The notes below the pieces were generated by a model. It made no database searches. It saw only the letters and a list, made by a program, of their open reading frames with translations, and was not told the DNA's origin. A program made the position numbers and the translations under genes. From an uncultured Clostridium sp. (lineage in GTDB: Bacteria > Bacillota > Clostridia > TANB77 > CAG-508), in the NCBI GenBank assembly GCA_905213875.1, contig CAJMJN010000024.1:1-22138 (forward strand): DNA of 22,138 bases, written 5' to 3'. Positions 14,333 to 22,061 of the stretch are shown in pieces (within the stretch, counting starts at the first letter, position 1; each line of letters starts with the position of its first letter).

Positions 14333-15984
14333 TTTAATCTTTCTCCTGGTACAAGATACATTGTCTTCAAATCACTTGATGTGTAAATTTCATCCAAATT
14401 ATTTAATTGAATAATTTTTCTTTCAGCAACCTGTCCTCTTACACTTGCTGTATCATACATATTCAGTTTTTCAATAACAATGCTATTTTCATAGTTACAG
14501 CTAAGTCTCCAAGATACTCCTTCTTCTTTCATTTTACTATTATACATACCATAATTTCTCTCATGAATTGGAGTTACTGGTTCATTTTCCTTAGTTGTTA
14601 ATCCCTTAAATTCATGTATTGCTCTTCCAAGATTACAAATAATTCCTGTATCAATAGTAAATTCTGCATCAAAGAAATTCTTTGCTGGATACCCTGCAAT
14701 TTGAAGAGCAGAAATATATGCATTTACCATAGGTAAAATCTCTTCTGTTACATAAACATACTTGTTTTGCTGCCCATTTGACTTGTACTTATTAGCATTT
14801 TTTCTACAAATATTCAGTACATTATAAACGTCTTCCCAAGTAGCATCTTCAAATTTATCCAAGCTTTTCAATCCTTTAGCCTTTTTAAATTCAATAATAC
14901 TATTCACCAAAAATCTTTCTAAAACTACATATCCAGAGTTTTCTCTAATTTCTGTTCTTGGATAAATACACATGCCATAATTTCCATCTTCAGTTATGCT
15001 CGGATTAATTGCATAATATTCACCATCATAGTTTCTCATAAGATAAACCTCTGCAATTTTATAATCCTGTAAACTTCCAATAATGAACTTGTGGCATGTT
15101 TTTTTTAACTGTTCGACTGTTTCAAATGATTCATAAATTTCAATACTATAAAATTCTGTTGAATCCTCAGTTAATACAATCTGATGATTGAATGGGTCTT
15201 TGATATGTGCTTCTCTCATTTCGACATTACACTGCTTAGAAATAAATAAGTAATTTCCAACACAGATAATTTTATGATTCAAGACTTCAGTTTCAAATAC
15301 TTTTTCGATTTCAACCAAAGGCTTATATCTGAGCTCCACACACATCTTTCTACTGCCTGCACCACATAATTCATAATACGGCTTATATATTTTTAATAAA
15401 TTAGCCATATCAAGAGTATAATCAAACTGACTATATGTGGCATTTTTACTACACCATCCAATTTCATAAGGTGTGAAAGAAAGCCTTACTCCTCCAAGTC
15501 CATTTTCGTGAAGAAGATTGATTTTCTTATGCATATCATTCAATTCTTCATTATACCTGCTATAACTAACAGTTGAAATTCTTGTTGTTACACCTAATTC
15601 CTTGAATGCAAGTCTAATAAATAAATCTAAATAAGGATAATTTCCAATATCATTATCAAGATACGGAAAAATTACTCCATTTCTATGTTCATATCTATCA
15701 TATGTTATCAAAGAATAATTTTTCTTAGCCTGCGGAGATGCATATTTTAAAGCTGCAATAATATTTCTTATTCTCCGTTCTTCCCAGAATTCAACTCTTG
15801 TATTAGCAGTTTTACTACAGATTTCACATGCATTTAAACATCCAATCTGTGGCTGAAAATGTCTCATTTTTGAGAAAAATTCTTCAGGCATTTCTTTGAA
15901 TTCCTTTATTAACTTTTCTCTTTCATCATAATCTTGCTTACAAAGTTTCACTTCATCTGTTAAAAGATACATATTATTATTCAT
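14329..15984 (-). CDS. Large uncharacterised radical SAM-type protein
   Basis: A 551-residue protein with a CxxxCxxC cluster, C49-L-N-A-C53-E-I-C56, preceded by FQPQIG. This is the arrangement that binds the radical SAM 4Fe-4S cluster. Further on are GLGGVRLSFTPYEIGW (about 190) and a Cys-containing stretch YYELCGAGSRKMCVELRY (about 225-245), which fit a TIM-barrel core. The long C-terminal half (about 300-551) is unfamiliar. I do not recognise the subfamily, and it is far longer than viperin-like enzymes. The frame is open 31 codons further upstream, but GAGGTAGACATT precedes the ATG at 15984, which overlaps the kinase stop by 8 bases. Codon GAA-CGG-AGA (15775-15777) is in frame here. The same nonamer is the frame-change site in the pilin-like gene, and a +1 shift here would stop within three codons. 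Confidence 0.75.
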   Translation of the reverse strand: MNNNMYLLTDEVKLCKQDYDEREKLIKEFKEMPEEFFSKMRHFQPQIGCLNACEICSKTANTRVEFWEERRIRNIIAALKYASPQAKKNYSLITYDRYEHRNGVIFPYLDNDIGNYPYLDLFIRLAFKELGVTTRISTVSYSRYNEELNDMHKKINLLHENGLGGVRLSFTPYEIGWCSKNATYSQFDYTLDMANLLKIYKPYYELCGAGSRKMCVELRYKPLVEIEKVFETEVLNHKIICVGNYLFISKQCNVEMREAHIKDPFNHQIVLTEDSTEFYSIEIYESFETVEQLKKTCHKFIIGSLQDYKIAEVYLMRNYDGEYYAINPSITEDGNYGMCIYPRTEIRENSGYVVLERFLVNSIIEFKKAKGLKSLDKFEDATWEDVYNVLNICRKNANKYKSNGQQNKYVYVTEEILPMVNAYISALQIAGYPAKNFFDAEFTIDTGIICNLGRAIHEFKGLTTKENEPVTPIHERNYGMYNSKMKEEGVSWRLSCNYENSIVIEKLNMYDTASVRGQVAERKIIQLNNLDEIYTSSDLKTMYLVPGERLK

Positions 15985-16564
15985 AATGTCTACCTCTTTC
16001 TTTAATTGTTTCAAATAATTCTTTAACACTCTTCTGAATATCTGTACTATTGTTGTTAAAAACAATAATTGGACCATTTTCTAAACTAAGAAAATAATCG
16101 AATTTCTTATTAAATTGTTCTCTTTTCTTGCTGTCATCTAATACTTTGTCTAGAATTGATTTCCCCCTTTCTGTGATACGCTTTTGTCTAATTTCTTCAT
16201 TTAACTTAACAAAAATTGTTAAGTCAGGTTTTAAAATGTCATAAGTTTCATAATTAAGTTTAACATCAAGTCCTGCAACACTATGAGATACAACTGTATC
16301 TATAAGATACCTGACACAATAAACATTATTTTCCTTATAATTACCTTCCCTCTTTATTTTGTCAGACTCATAAACAACAGAAGATAAATAGTATAAATAA
16401 TGTGCCATCTGTGACACTTCTCTTACAGAATTATCAACTTGTTCTCTATTGGAGTATTCAAAACTTGGTGTCCGAGTAATAATGGAATTTTTATCCATTG
16501 AATGTAATAACTCTGCAACTGAACTTGTTCCTGAACCATCAAGACCTGTTATAACAATAAACAT
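15977..16564 (-). CDS. P-loop (deoxy)nucleotide kinase-like protein, thymidylate-kinase-like
   Basis: A 195-residue protein. The P-loop GLDGSGTSS is at residues 7-15, the Walker A of the thymidylate kinase-type group (normally GxDGxGKST). The Walker Lys is replaced by Thr (GSGTSS), which could weaken or alter catalysis. Residues NVYCVRYLIDTVVSHSVAG (about 80-98) correspond to the DR(Y/F)xxS segment, and ILKPDLTIFVKL (about 110-121) to the Walker B-like PDLTI strand of dTMP kinases. The lid-like stretch RITERGKS carries Arg residues. It is the first gene of the island operon, GGAGGT 6 bases before the ATG, and overlaps the radical SAM gene. It may prepare or bind a nucleotide substrate for that enzyme (inference). 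Codon ACT-CGG-ACA (16472-16474) is in frame. Confidence 0.8.
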   Translation of the reverse strand: MFIVITGLDGSGTSSVAELLHSMDKNSIITRTPSFEYSNREQVDNSVREVSQMAHYLYYLSSVVYESDKIKREGNYKENNVYCVRYLIDTVVSHSVAGLDVKLNYETYDILKPDLTIFVKLNEEIRQKRITERGKSILDKVLDDSKKREQFNKKFDYFLSLENGPIIVFNNNSTDIQKSVKELFETIKERGRHYE

Positions 16565-16621
16565 ATCAATACCTCCATAAATTTTAATTAAAATATATGT
16601 TTATAAAAATTTACATAAGTA

Positions 16622-16650
16622 ATTTTAGTATATATTTACAATAATTTCAA
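16622..16650 (-). promoter_or_regulatory. Probable promoter of the island operon
   Basis: TTGAAA (16645-16650), 17 bases, TAAAAT (16622-16627) on the minus strand, about 58 bases before the kinase-like start. Confidence 0.6.
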
Positions 16651-16676
16651 GTTTTATTCGTTTAATTTTTTGTTAA

Positions 16677-16707
16677 AAATAAAGTGCTATTAACTAACAC
16701 TTTATTT
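16677..16707 (-). terminator. Hairpin/terminator upstream of the island operon
   Basis: AAATAAAGTG / CACTTTATTT arms are extended by three pairs (one G-U) on the minus strand, with a 5-base loop and then TTTATTTTTAAC. It would insulate the operon from read-through out of mutS. Confidence 0.7.
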
Positions 16708-16839
16708 CAGTAATCACATGTTTTATATTATTTTTTCGTTATTTTTATAAAAAAATCTTATTTTTGCAGATTGTGTTTTTTTCTTTTTTCTTACAGTATC
16801 AGCAGTTAGCTGTTCGTGTTATTTTCTGACACCCAAGGA
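16708..16839. other. Gene-free AT-rich tail of the island
   Basis: Part of the 376-base stretch between the kinase-like gene and mutS. I see no open frame or RNA gene in it. There is a poly-T/pyrimidine tract (about 16768-16792) and a short CAGC/GCTG hairpin near 16799-16812, right before the direct repeat. Confidence 0.5.
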
Positions 16840-16911
16840 TTGGTCCACAATTAATTGCTTATTTATGCCAAGTAAATATGTGGCTTGATAGGTATCAGCC
16901 TAGAATTGAAA
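16840..16911 (+). repeat. 72-bp direct repeat, right copy (orphan asnB 3' end)
   Basis: Exact copy of 12579-12650, with no asnB body in front of it. It is followed by in-frame ATC TAA and a terminator, so it probably marks the original end of asnB before the insertion. Confidence 0.95.
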
Positions 16912-16916
16912 TCTAA

Positions 16917-16946
16917 AAATAGAGATTCTTAAGTGAATCTCTATTT
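16917..16946. terminator. Bidirectional terminator between the right repeat and mutS
   Basis: Perfect 12-bp arms AAATAGAGATTC / GAATCTCTATTT with a 6-base loop and a TTTTTAG tail on minus. The mutS stop codon (16941-16943) lies in the stem. It probably once ended both asnB and mutS. Confidence 0.88.
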
Positions 16947-19556
16947 CATTTTCTCTTTTATTCTAACTAATGTATTTAAAGCATCAATTGGTGTTAACTC
17001 ATTTAAATTGATTTTGTCAACCTCATGTGCAATTTCGGCTAATTTGTAATTATACATATCAAATTGACCTTCCACTTGTTTTTTGTCTTGTTTTTCTACT
17101 TTTTTATTTGTCAAGATATTTTTTCTTTCCAAAGAACGTAAGATTTCATTAGCTTTTGTTGTTACAACTTTTGGAACTCCTGCAAGTTTAGCAACATGAA
17201 TTCCATAGCTTTCGTCTGTTCCGCCTTTTACAATTTTTCTTAAGAAAATTATATCTTCACCTTTTTCTTTTACTGCAATAGAATAATTTTTTATTCCATC
17301 TATTTTATTTTCTAATTCTGTTAACTCATGGTAATGTGTTGCAAATAATGTTTTTGCTCCACATTTTTCTGTATCTGCAATATATTCTGCCACAGCCCAT
17401 GCAATTGATAAACCATCATATGTCGATGTTCCTCTACCAATTTCATCTAAAATTACTAAACTATTTTTTGTTGCCTCTTTTAAGATTGTAGCAACTTCCA
17501 TCATTTCAACCATAAAAGTACTTTGTCCCATGCTTAAATCATCTGATGCACCAACTCTTGTAAAAATTTTATCCACAACACCAATATTAGCACTTTCTGC
17601 CGGTACAAAGCTTCCTACTTGGGCCATAAGTGTTATTAAAGCAACTTGTCTCATGTATGTTGATTTTCCGGCCATATTAGGTCCTGTAATTATTGCTAGT
17701 CTGTTTTCATTTTTGTCTAAATATGTATCATTTTCTACAAATGTTCCAACTCCTATAATTTTTTCGATTACAGGATGTCTACCATTTTTAATATCAATTA
17801 TACCTGTATCATTTATTTCTGGCATGCAATAATTCATATCTTCTGCGACTTGTGCAAATGATGCCAATACGTCTAATGTTGATATTACTTCACTTGTAGT
17901 TTGCAACCTTCTTACATTTTTTGCAATTTTTCCCCTTATTTTTGTAAATGCTTCATATTCTAGATTTACAACACGTTCTTCTGCACCTAATATTTGGTTT
18001 TCCAAAGTTTTTAATTCCTCTGTTATATATCTTTCTGCATTTGTTAATGTTTGTTTTCTAATGTATCTATCTGGTACTTTTTCCAAAAATGATTTTGTTA
18101 CTTCTAAATAATATCCAAACACTTTGTTGAATCCAACTTTTAAATTCTTGATTCCTGTTTTTTCCTTTTCTTCCGCTTCTAATTGAATTAACCAATTCTT
18201 TCCTTCTGTTTGTGCAGTTTTTAATTTATCAATTTCTTCATCATAACCAAGTTTTATTATTCCACCCTCTTTAATTGTCATTGGTGGGTCATCTACTATT
18301 GAATTTTCAATCAAAACATGTATATCTTGTAATTCGTCTAGTCTTTCATATAATTCCATAAGATAATCTGATTTACATCCTTTTAGAATGTTTTTTACAT
18401 CTGGTAATTTATATAATGAATTTTTTAGTGTAATCATATCTCTTGCATTTGCATTTCCAAATGCCATTTTGCCTGCTAATCTTTCTATGTCATATACTTT
18501 CTTTAGGTTCTCAATTACATCTCCTCTTAGCATTATACTATCTTTTAATTCTTTTACTGCACTTAATCTTTTATTAATCTCTTTTACATCTATTAATGGG
18601 TCATTTAACCATCTTCTAAGTAAACGTCCTCCCATTGATGTTGATGTTTTATCTAATACCCATAACAATGTTCCTTTTTTTGATTTATCACGCATCTTCT
18701 CTGTTATTTCTAGATTTCTTCTTGCATTTATGTCTAATGCCATATATTTAGAAAGTTGATATACTGTTATTTTATTTATGTGGTCTAATGTTGTTTTTTG
18801 AGTTTCTTCTATATATTCAACTAGAGCATTTATTGAGCTAACTGCTAATGTTTTATCTTGTATATTTTCAACTTTTTTGCCATTATTATCTACTATGTTA
18901 AATTTTAAATTTATATTATTTAGCTCACTTGTAAAAAATTTATCATTAAAATTAGTAATATAAATATTTTCAAATCTTTCCTTTATTTTTCCTATTTCTT
19001 CTTGGCAATTTGACATCATAGAATTCACTAATAATTCTGAAGGTGTATATCTAGCAATTTCGTCTAATAACATTGGAAAATTATAGTTGTCTTTTATTTC
19101 TGCTGAATAAAATTCTCCTGTAGATATATCACACACACTAATTCCATAATATATTCCACTTTTAAAAATAGACATTATAAAGTTATTTTTTCTTTCTTCA
19201 AGCATATTACTCTCTACAAGGGTTCCTGGTGTTACAACTCTTATAACTCCTCTTTTTACTATTCCCTTAGCTTTTTTAGGGTCTTCAAGTTGTTCACATA
19301 TTGCCACTTTATATCCTTTTGATATTAATTTTGATATATATATTTCAGCAGCATGATGTGGTATTCCACACATTGGAGCTCTTTCTTCTTGTCCACAATC
19401 TTTTCCTGTTAATGTTAATTCTAATTCTCTTGATGCTGTTATTGCATCATCAAAAAACATTTCATAAAAATCACCTAATCTATAAAATAATATGCAATCT
19501 TTATATTCTTCTTTTGTTTCAAGATATCTTTGCATCATTGGTGAAAACTCTGCCAT
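16941..19556 (-). CDS. mutS: DNA mismatch repair protein MutS
   Basis: An 871-residue full-length MutS. The mismatch-reading F-x-E motif is F30-Y31-E32 in the N-terminal domain. Connector, core and clamp domains follow. The ATPase has Walker A GPNMAGKST (625-633), the DDLSMGQSTF signature (672-681), Walker B VILDE (701-705) and GRGTSTYDG. It ends with the expected helical C-terminal stretch. It recognises mismatches as a dimer and recruits MutL. Start supported by AAAAGGAG. It follows the multi-HTH gene by 23 bases, so it is probably in one operon with it and miaB. mutL, often next to mutS, is not in the window. All CGG strings I saw in it are out of frame. Confidence 0.98.
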   Translation of the reverse strand: MAEFSPMMQRYLETKEEYKDCILFYRLGDFYEMFFDDAITASRELELTLTGKDCGQEERAPMCGIPHHAAEIYISKLISKGYKVAICEQLEDPKKAKGIVKRGVIRVVTPGTLVESNMLEERKNNFIMSIFKSGIYYGISVCDISTGEFYSAEIKDNYNFPMLLDEIARYTPSELLVNSMMSNCQEEIGKIKERFENIYITNFNDKFFTSELNNINLKFNIVDNNGKKVENIQDKTLAVSSINALVEYIEETQKTTLDHINKITVYQLSKYMALDINARRNLEITEKMRDKSKKGTLLWVLDKTSTSMGGRLLRRWLNDPLIDVKEINKRLSAVKELKDSIMLRGDVIENLKKVYDIERLAGKMAFGNANARDMITLKNSLYKLPDVKNILKGCKSDYLMELYERLDELQDIHVLIENSIVDDPPMTIKEGGIIKLGYDEEIDKLKTAQTEGKNWLIQLEAEEKEKTGIKNLKVGFNKVFGYYLEVTKSFLEKVPDRYIRKQTLTNAERYITEELKTLENQILGAEERVVNLEYEAFTKIRGKIAKNVRRLQTTSEVISTLDVLASFAQVAEDMNYCMPEINDTGIIDIKNGRHPVIEKIIGVGTFVENDTYLDKNENRLAIITGPNMAGKSTYMRQVALITLMAQVGSFVPAESANIGVVDKIFTRVGASDDLSMGQSTFMVEMMEVATILKEATKNSLVILDEIGRGTSTYDGLSIAWAVAEYIADTEKCGAKTLFATHYHELTELENKIDGIKNYSIAVKEKGEDIIFLRKIVKGGTDESYGIHVAKLAGVPKVVTTKANEILRSLERKNILTNKKVEKQDKKQVEGQFDMYNYKLAEIAHEVDKINLNELTPIDALNTLVRIKEKMK

Positions 19557-19579
19557 TTATTTTTCTCCTTTTATATTTA

Positions 19580-20431
19580 TTATTCTATATTTCTTTCATC
19601 TTTTTTCAAATTTTCATATTGTTCTACTTCCACTTTTGCTCTTCTTAATGTACTAATACTTATTCCTAATGCCTTAACCTTTTCTTCTGCAGTTCCTTCC
19701 ATTTCTTTTTCTTGCTCTACTATCTTTTTAGCTTTTCTATATTTAATTTCTTCTTTACTAATTGACTCTTCAATTAATACCGGTCCTTCATCTTTATATT
19801 TTTCTAATAAATTTTCCATTAAAAAGTTTTCATAAGAACTAAATTTTTTTCTCTTCATTTTTCTATCTGAAAATTCTTTTGCCATTTCATATAAAGTTCC
19901 ATACTCTTCTTCACCTTTTAATTTTTCTAATTCCCTACTAACTGTTCTTGCATTAATTCCATATTTTTCTGCTATTTCAGTTTGACTATAATTATTTTCA
20001 AGCATTTCTACAAATAATGCTTGAAAATTTATAAAAGAGTAATCAGGATTTCTCTTTTTTTGATATTCAATATATAGCTTTCTTAAGTCCTCATTTTGAG
20101 ATTTATTAATATATTTAATCATTTTTTCTTTAAATGTTTGAATATGCACTTTACATATACTTGCCGCTTCTTCCATTAATATTTCTTCATTTAATACTTC
20201 TCGTATAGTATCCTTTAATTGACTTTCTGGGATATCAATTGTACTTCCATTTTTTTTATTTTCTCTTAATTGATTTTCTACTTGTTCTCTTTGATGAGTA
20301 CCAATAGGATATTCTCTATCAATTCTTTCTTTAAATCTTTTTCTATCAAAATGGTATTTCTCTTGAAGTTCTCTTAAACTTTTACCATTTAATAATTCTT
20401 TTAATATTTTTTCAAATAAATCTTCTTCCAT
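19580..20431 (-). CDS. Uncharacterised protein with several helix-turn-helix-like segments
   Basis: I do not recognise the family. About 283 residues, strongly charged (Lys/Glu), with no membrane segment. Four short helix pairs look like HTH units: near residues 16-36 (SLRELQEKYHFDRKRFKERI), 83-105 (EEAASICKVHIQTFKEKM), 147-172 (YSQTEIAEKYGINARTVSREL, the clearest) and 247-265 (AEEKVKALGISISTLRRAK). It may be a DNA-binding protein that reads a long or repeated site, or a scaffold. The frame opens 8 codons earlier, but GGAG lies 7 bases before this ATG. It sits between miaB and mutS in a tight same-strand run, so it is probably cotranscribed with both. Confidence 0.7.
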   Translation of the reverse strand: MEEDLFEKILKELLNGKSLRELQEKYHFDRKRFKERIDREYPIGTHQREQVENQLRENKKNGSTIDIPESQLKDTIREVLNEEILMEEAASICKVHIQTFKEKMIKYINKSQNEDLRKLYIEYQKKRNPDYSFINFQALFVEMLENNYSQTEIAEKYGINARTVSRELEKLKGEEEYGTLYEMAKEFSDRKMKRKKFSSYENFLMENLLEKYKDEGPVLIEESISKEEIKYRKAKKIVEQEKEMEGTAEEKVKALGISISTLRRAKVEVEQYENLKKDERNIE

Positions 20432-20462
20432 TACTTTTCTCCAATTTATTATCATAATTTAT

Positions 20463-21908
20463 TTAGCTTATATGATTTTTTGCTCCGTCCCCAAAATCAT
20501 CTTTTCCTTTTAAATACCACATATGTTCTGACTCTATCTCTATTTCTATTATGTTATTTATTAGGCATTTTGGTCCTTTAAATATAACTACTTTATTACT
20601 ATCTGTTCTTCCTGTTAGCATTTCTGGATTGTTTTTGCTTTCTCCTTCTACAAGGATTTTTTGTTTTGTTCCTACATATTTTTGATTTTTTTCTTCTATT
20701 TGACTTTCTACTAATGCTTTTAATTTGTCAAATCTTCTATGTTTTACTTCTTCTGGTATTTGGTTTTCCATTTTATCACCAGGTGTTCCAACTCTTCTTG
20801 AATATATAAACATATATACCTGTTCAAATTTAACCTTTCTTACAACATCTAATGTATCTTCAAATTCTTCATCTGTTTCTCCTGGGAATCCTACTATTAT
20901 GTCTGTTGATAATGTCAAATTAGGTATTTTTGCTTTCATTTTTTCCACTAAATCCAAGTATTGCTCTTTTGTATATTTTCTATTCATTACTTTTAATACC
21001 TTTGTATTTCCTGATTGAAGCGGTAAATGTATTAATTTACATACTTTGTCACATTCTGCAATTGCTTCTATAACATCATCTGTAAAATCTTTTGGATGTG
21101 GTGATACAAACCTAATTCTTTCTATTCCATCTATTTTATTTATTTCTCTTAATAGTTTTGCAAATGAATCTACTCCATTGTATTTTGCAAATGGTATATT
21201 TTTTTCTCTTTCTACTCTTAAATATGAATTTACGTTTTGTCCAAGTAACGTTATTTCTTTATATCCTTGTTTTGCTAATTGCTCTACTTCTTCTATTATA
21301 TCTTTTGGTTCTCTACTTCTTTCTCTTCCTCTAACATATGGAACTATACAATATGCGCAAAAATTATTACATCCATTCATTATTGTTACAGATGCTTTTA
21401 TTTTACTATCTCTTTTTATTGGTAGTCCTTCATGAATTTCACCATCTATGTCTATTATATCTTCAATTTTTCTTTTTTCTTGAATTGAATTATATAAATC
21501 TTCTGGGAATCTATATAATGTATGTGTTCCAAATAATATATCAACAAATGGATAACTTTCTTTTATTTTGTCTGTTATATGTTTTTCTTGCATCATACAT
21601 CCACCAATTGCAATTATTAGACCTCTTTCAGCTTTTAGTTTTTTTAGTTCTCCTAACTTACCAAATAGTTTATCTTCTGCATTTTCTCTTACACAACATG
21701 TATTAAATAATGTGATATCTGCTTCTTTAACATTTTCTGTTTTTGTATATCCCATTTTTTCTAACATTCCACATAGTTTTTCTGAATCATTTTCATTTAA
21801 TTGGCATCCCATTGTTAAAATATTATATTTTCTATTTTTCTTTTTATTAAGTTCTTCTATTTTTTCTATGTATTTTTCTTGTTTTTTTATATTTTCATCT
21901 ATTTTCAT
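20463..21908 (-). CDS. miaB: tRNA-2-methylthio-N6-dimethylallyladenosine synthase MiaB
   Basis: A 481-residue radical SAM methylthiotransferase that adds ms2 to i6A37 of tRNAs reading UNN codons. The N-terminal MTTase domain has cluster Cys residues C35 (MGCQLNENDSE), C71 (FNTCCVRENA) and C104 (IGGCMMQ). The radical SAM core has C180-x3-C184-x2-C187 (CNNFCAYC), with IVPYVRGRERSR next. The C-terminal TRAM domain covers about 410-475. The N-terminal 28 residues are a Lys/Glu-rich extension before the domain. AGGAAGGAAAG precedes the ATG. It is probably the first gene of the miaB-HTH-mutS run. The final codons (GGG GAC GGA GCA) contain CGG only out of frame. Confidence 0.96.
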   Translation of the reverse strand: MKIDENIKKQEKYIEKIEELNKKKNRKYNILTMGCQLNENDSEKLCGMLEKMGYTKTENVKEADITLFNTCCVRENAEDKLFGKLGELKKLKAERGLIIAIGGCMMQEKHITDKIKESYPFVDILFGTHTLYRFPEDLYNSIQEKRKIEDIIDIDGEIHEGLPIKRDSKIKASVTIMNGCNNFCAYCIVPYVRGRERSREPKDIIEEVEQLAKQGYKEITLLGQNVNSYLRVEREKNIPFAKYNGVDSFAKLLREINKIDGIERIRFVSPHPKDFTDDVIEAIAECDKVCKLIHLPLQSGNTKVLKVMNRKYTKEQYLDLVEKMKAKIPNLTLSTDIIVGFPGETDEEFEDTLDVVRKVKFEQVYMFIYSRRVGTPGDKMENQIPEEVKHRRFDKLKALVESQIEEKNQKYVGTKQKILVEGESKNNPEMLTGRTDSNKVVIFKGPKCLINNIIEIEIESEHMWYLKGKDDFGDGAKNHIS

Positions 21909-21941
21909 TTTTATATCTTTCCTTCCTATTTTAGCATAATT

Positions 21942-21970
21942 ATTTTATTATATTTTTGTTGATTTTGCAA
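21942..21970 (-). promoter_or_regulatory. Possible promoter of miaB
   Basis: TTGCAA (21965-21970), 17 bases, TAAAAT (21942-21947) on the minus strand, 34 bases before the start. Confidence 0.5.
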
Positions 21971-22025
21971 GGGATAGTAGCCAATTAATGTATAAGCTTT
22001 TCTTTTATATTAATATATTAAAAAC

Positions 22026-22054
22026 AAAAAAAGAAAGTAGTTTTTTCTACTTTC
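22026..22054 (-). terminator. Terminator of rpmE
   Basis: GAAAGTAG/CTACTTTC arms with a 6-base loop are followed by TTTTTTT on the minus strand, 8 bases after the rpmE stop. Confidence 0.88.
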
Positions 22055-22061
22055 CATTTTC

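Larger units (their letters stand above)
12651..16911. mobile_element. Candidate integrated island at the asnB 3' end
   Basis: A 4,261-bp unit lies between two exact 72-bp copies of the asnB 3' end. That is the pattern left when an element integrates into the end of a gene and restores it. It holds five genes, all on the minus strand (CYTH-like, GreA-like, NADAR, radical SAM, kinase-like). Three of them use the codon CGG in frame, which the flanking resident genes avoid. No integrase, transposase or relaxase is visible, so it may be moved in trans, be a remnant, or have entered by homologous recombination. Borders are inferred from the repeats alone. Confidence 0.7.

Noticed and set aside
14329..15984. 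Prokaryotic viperin
   Set aside because: The protein has a CxxxCxxC cluster and lies next to a kinase-like gene, but it is far too long and I cannot see viperin-specific motifs beyond the cluster.
16840..16911. A separate small gene or asnB pseudogene at the right repeat
   Set aside because: Only the last 72 bases of asnB are present, without a start or ribosome site. Better explained as one end of an integrated unit.
17530..21939. Plus-strand open frames opposite mutS and miaB, including some over 100 codons
   Set aside because: They are antisense shadows of AT-rich genes, rich in Leu/Phe/Ser/Ile, with no ribosome sites or family features.
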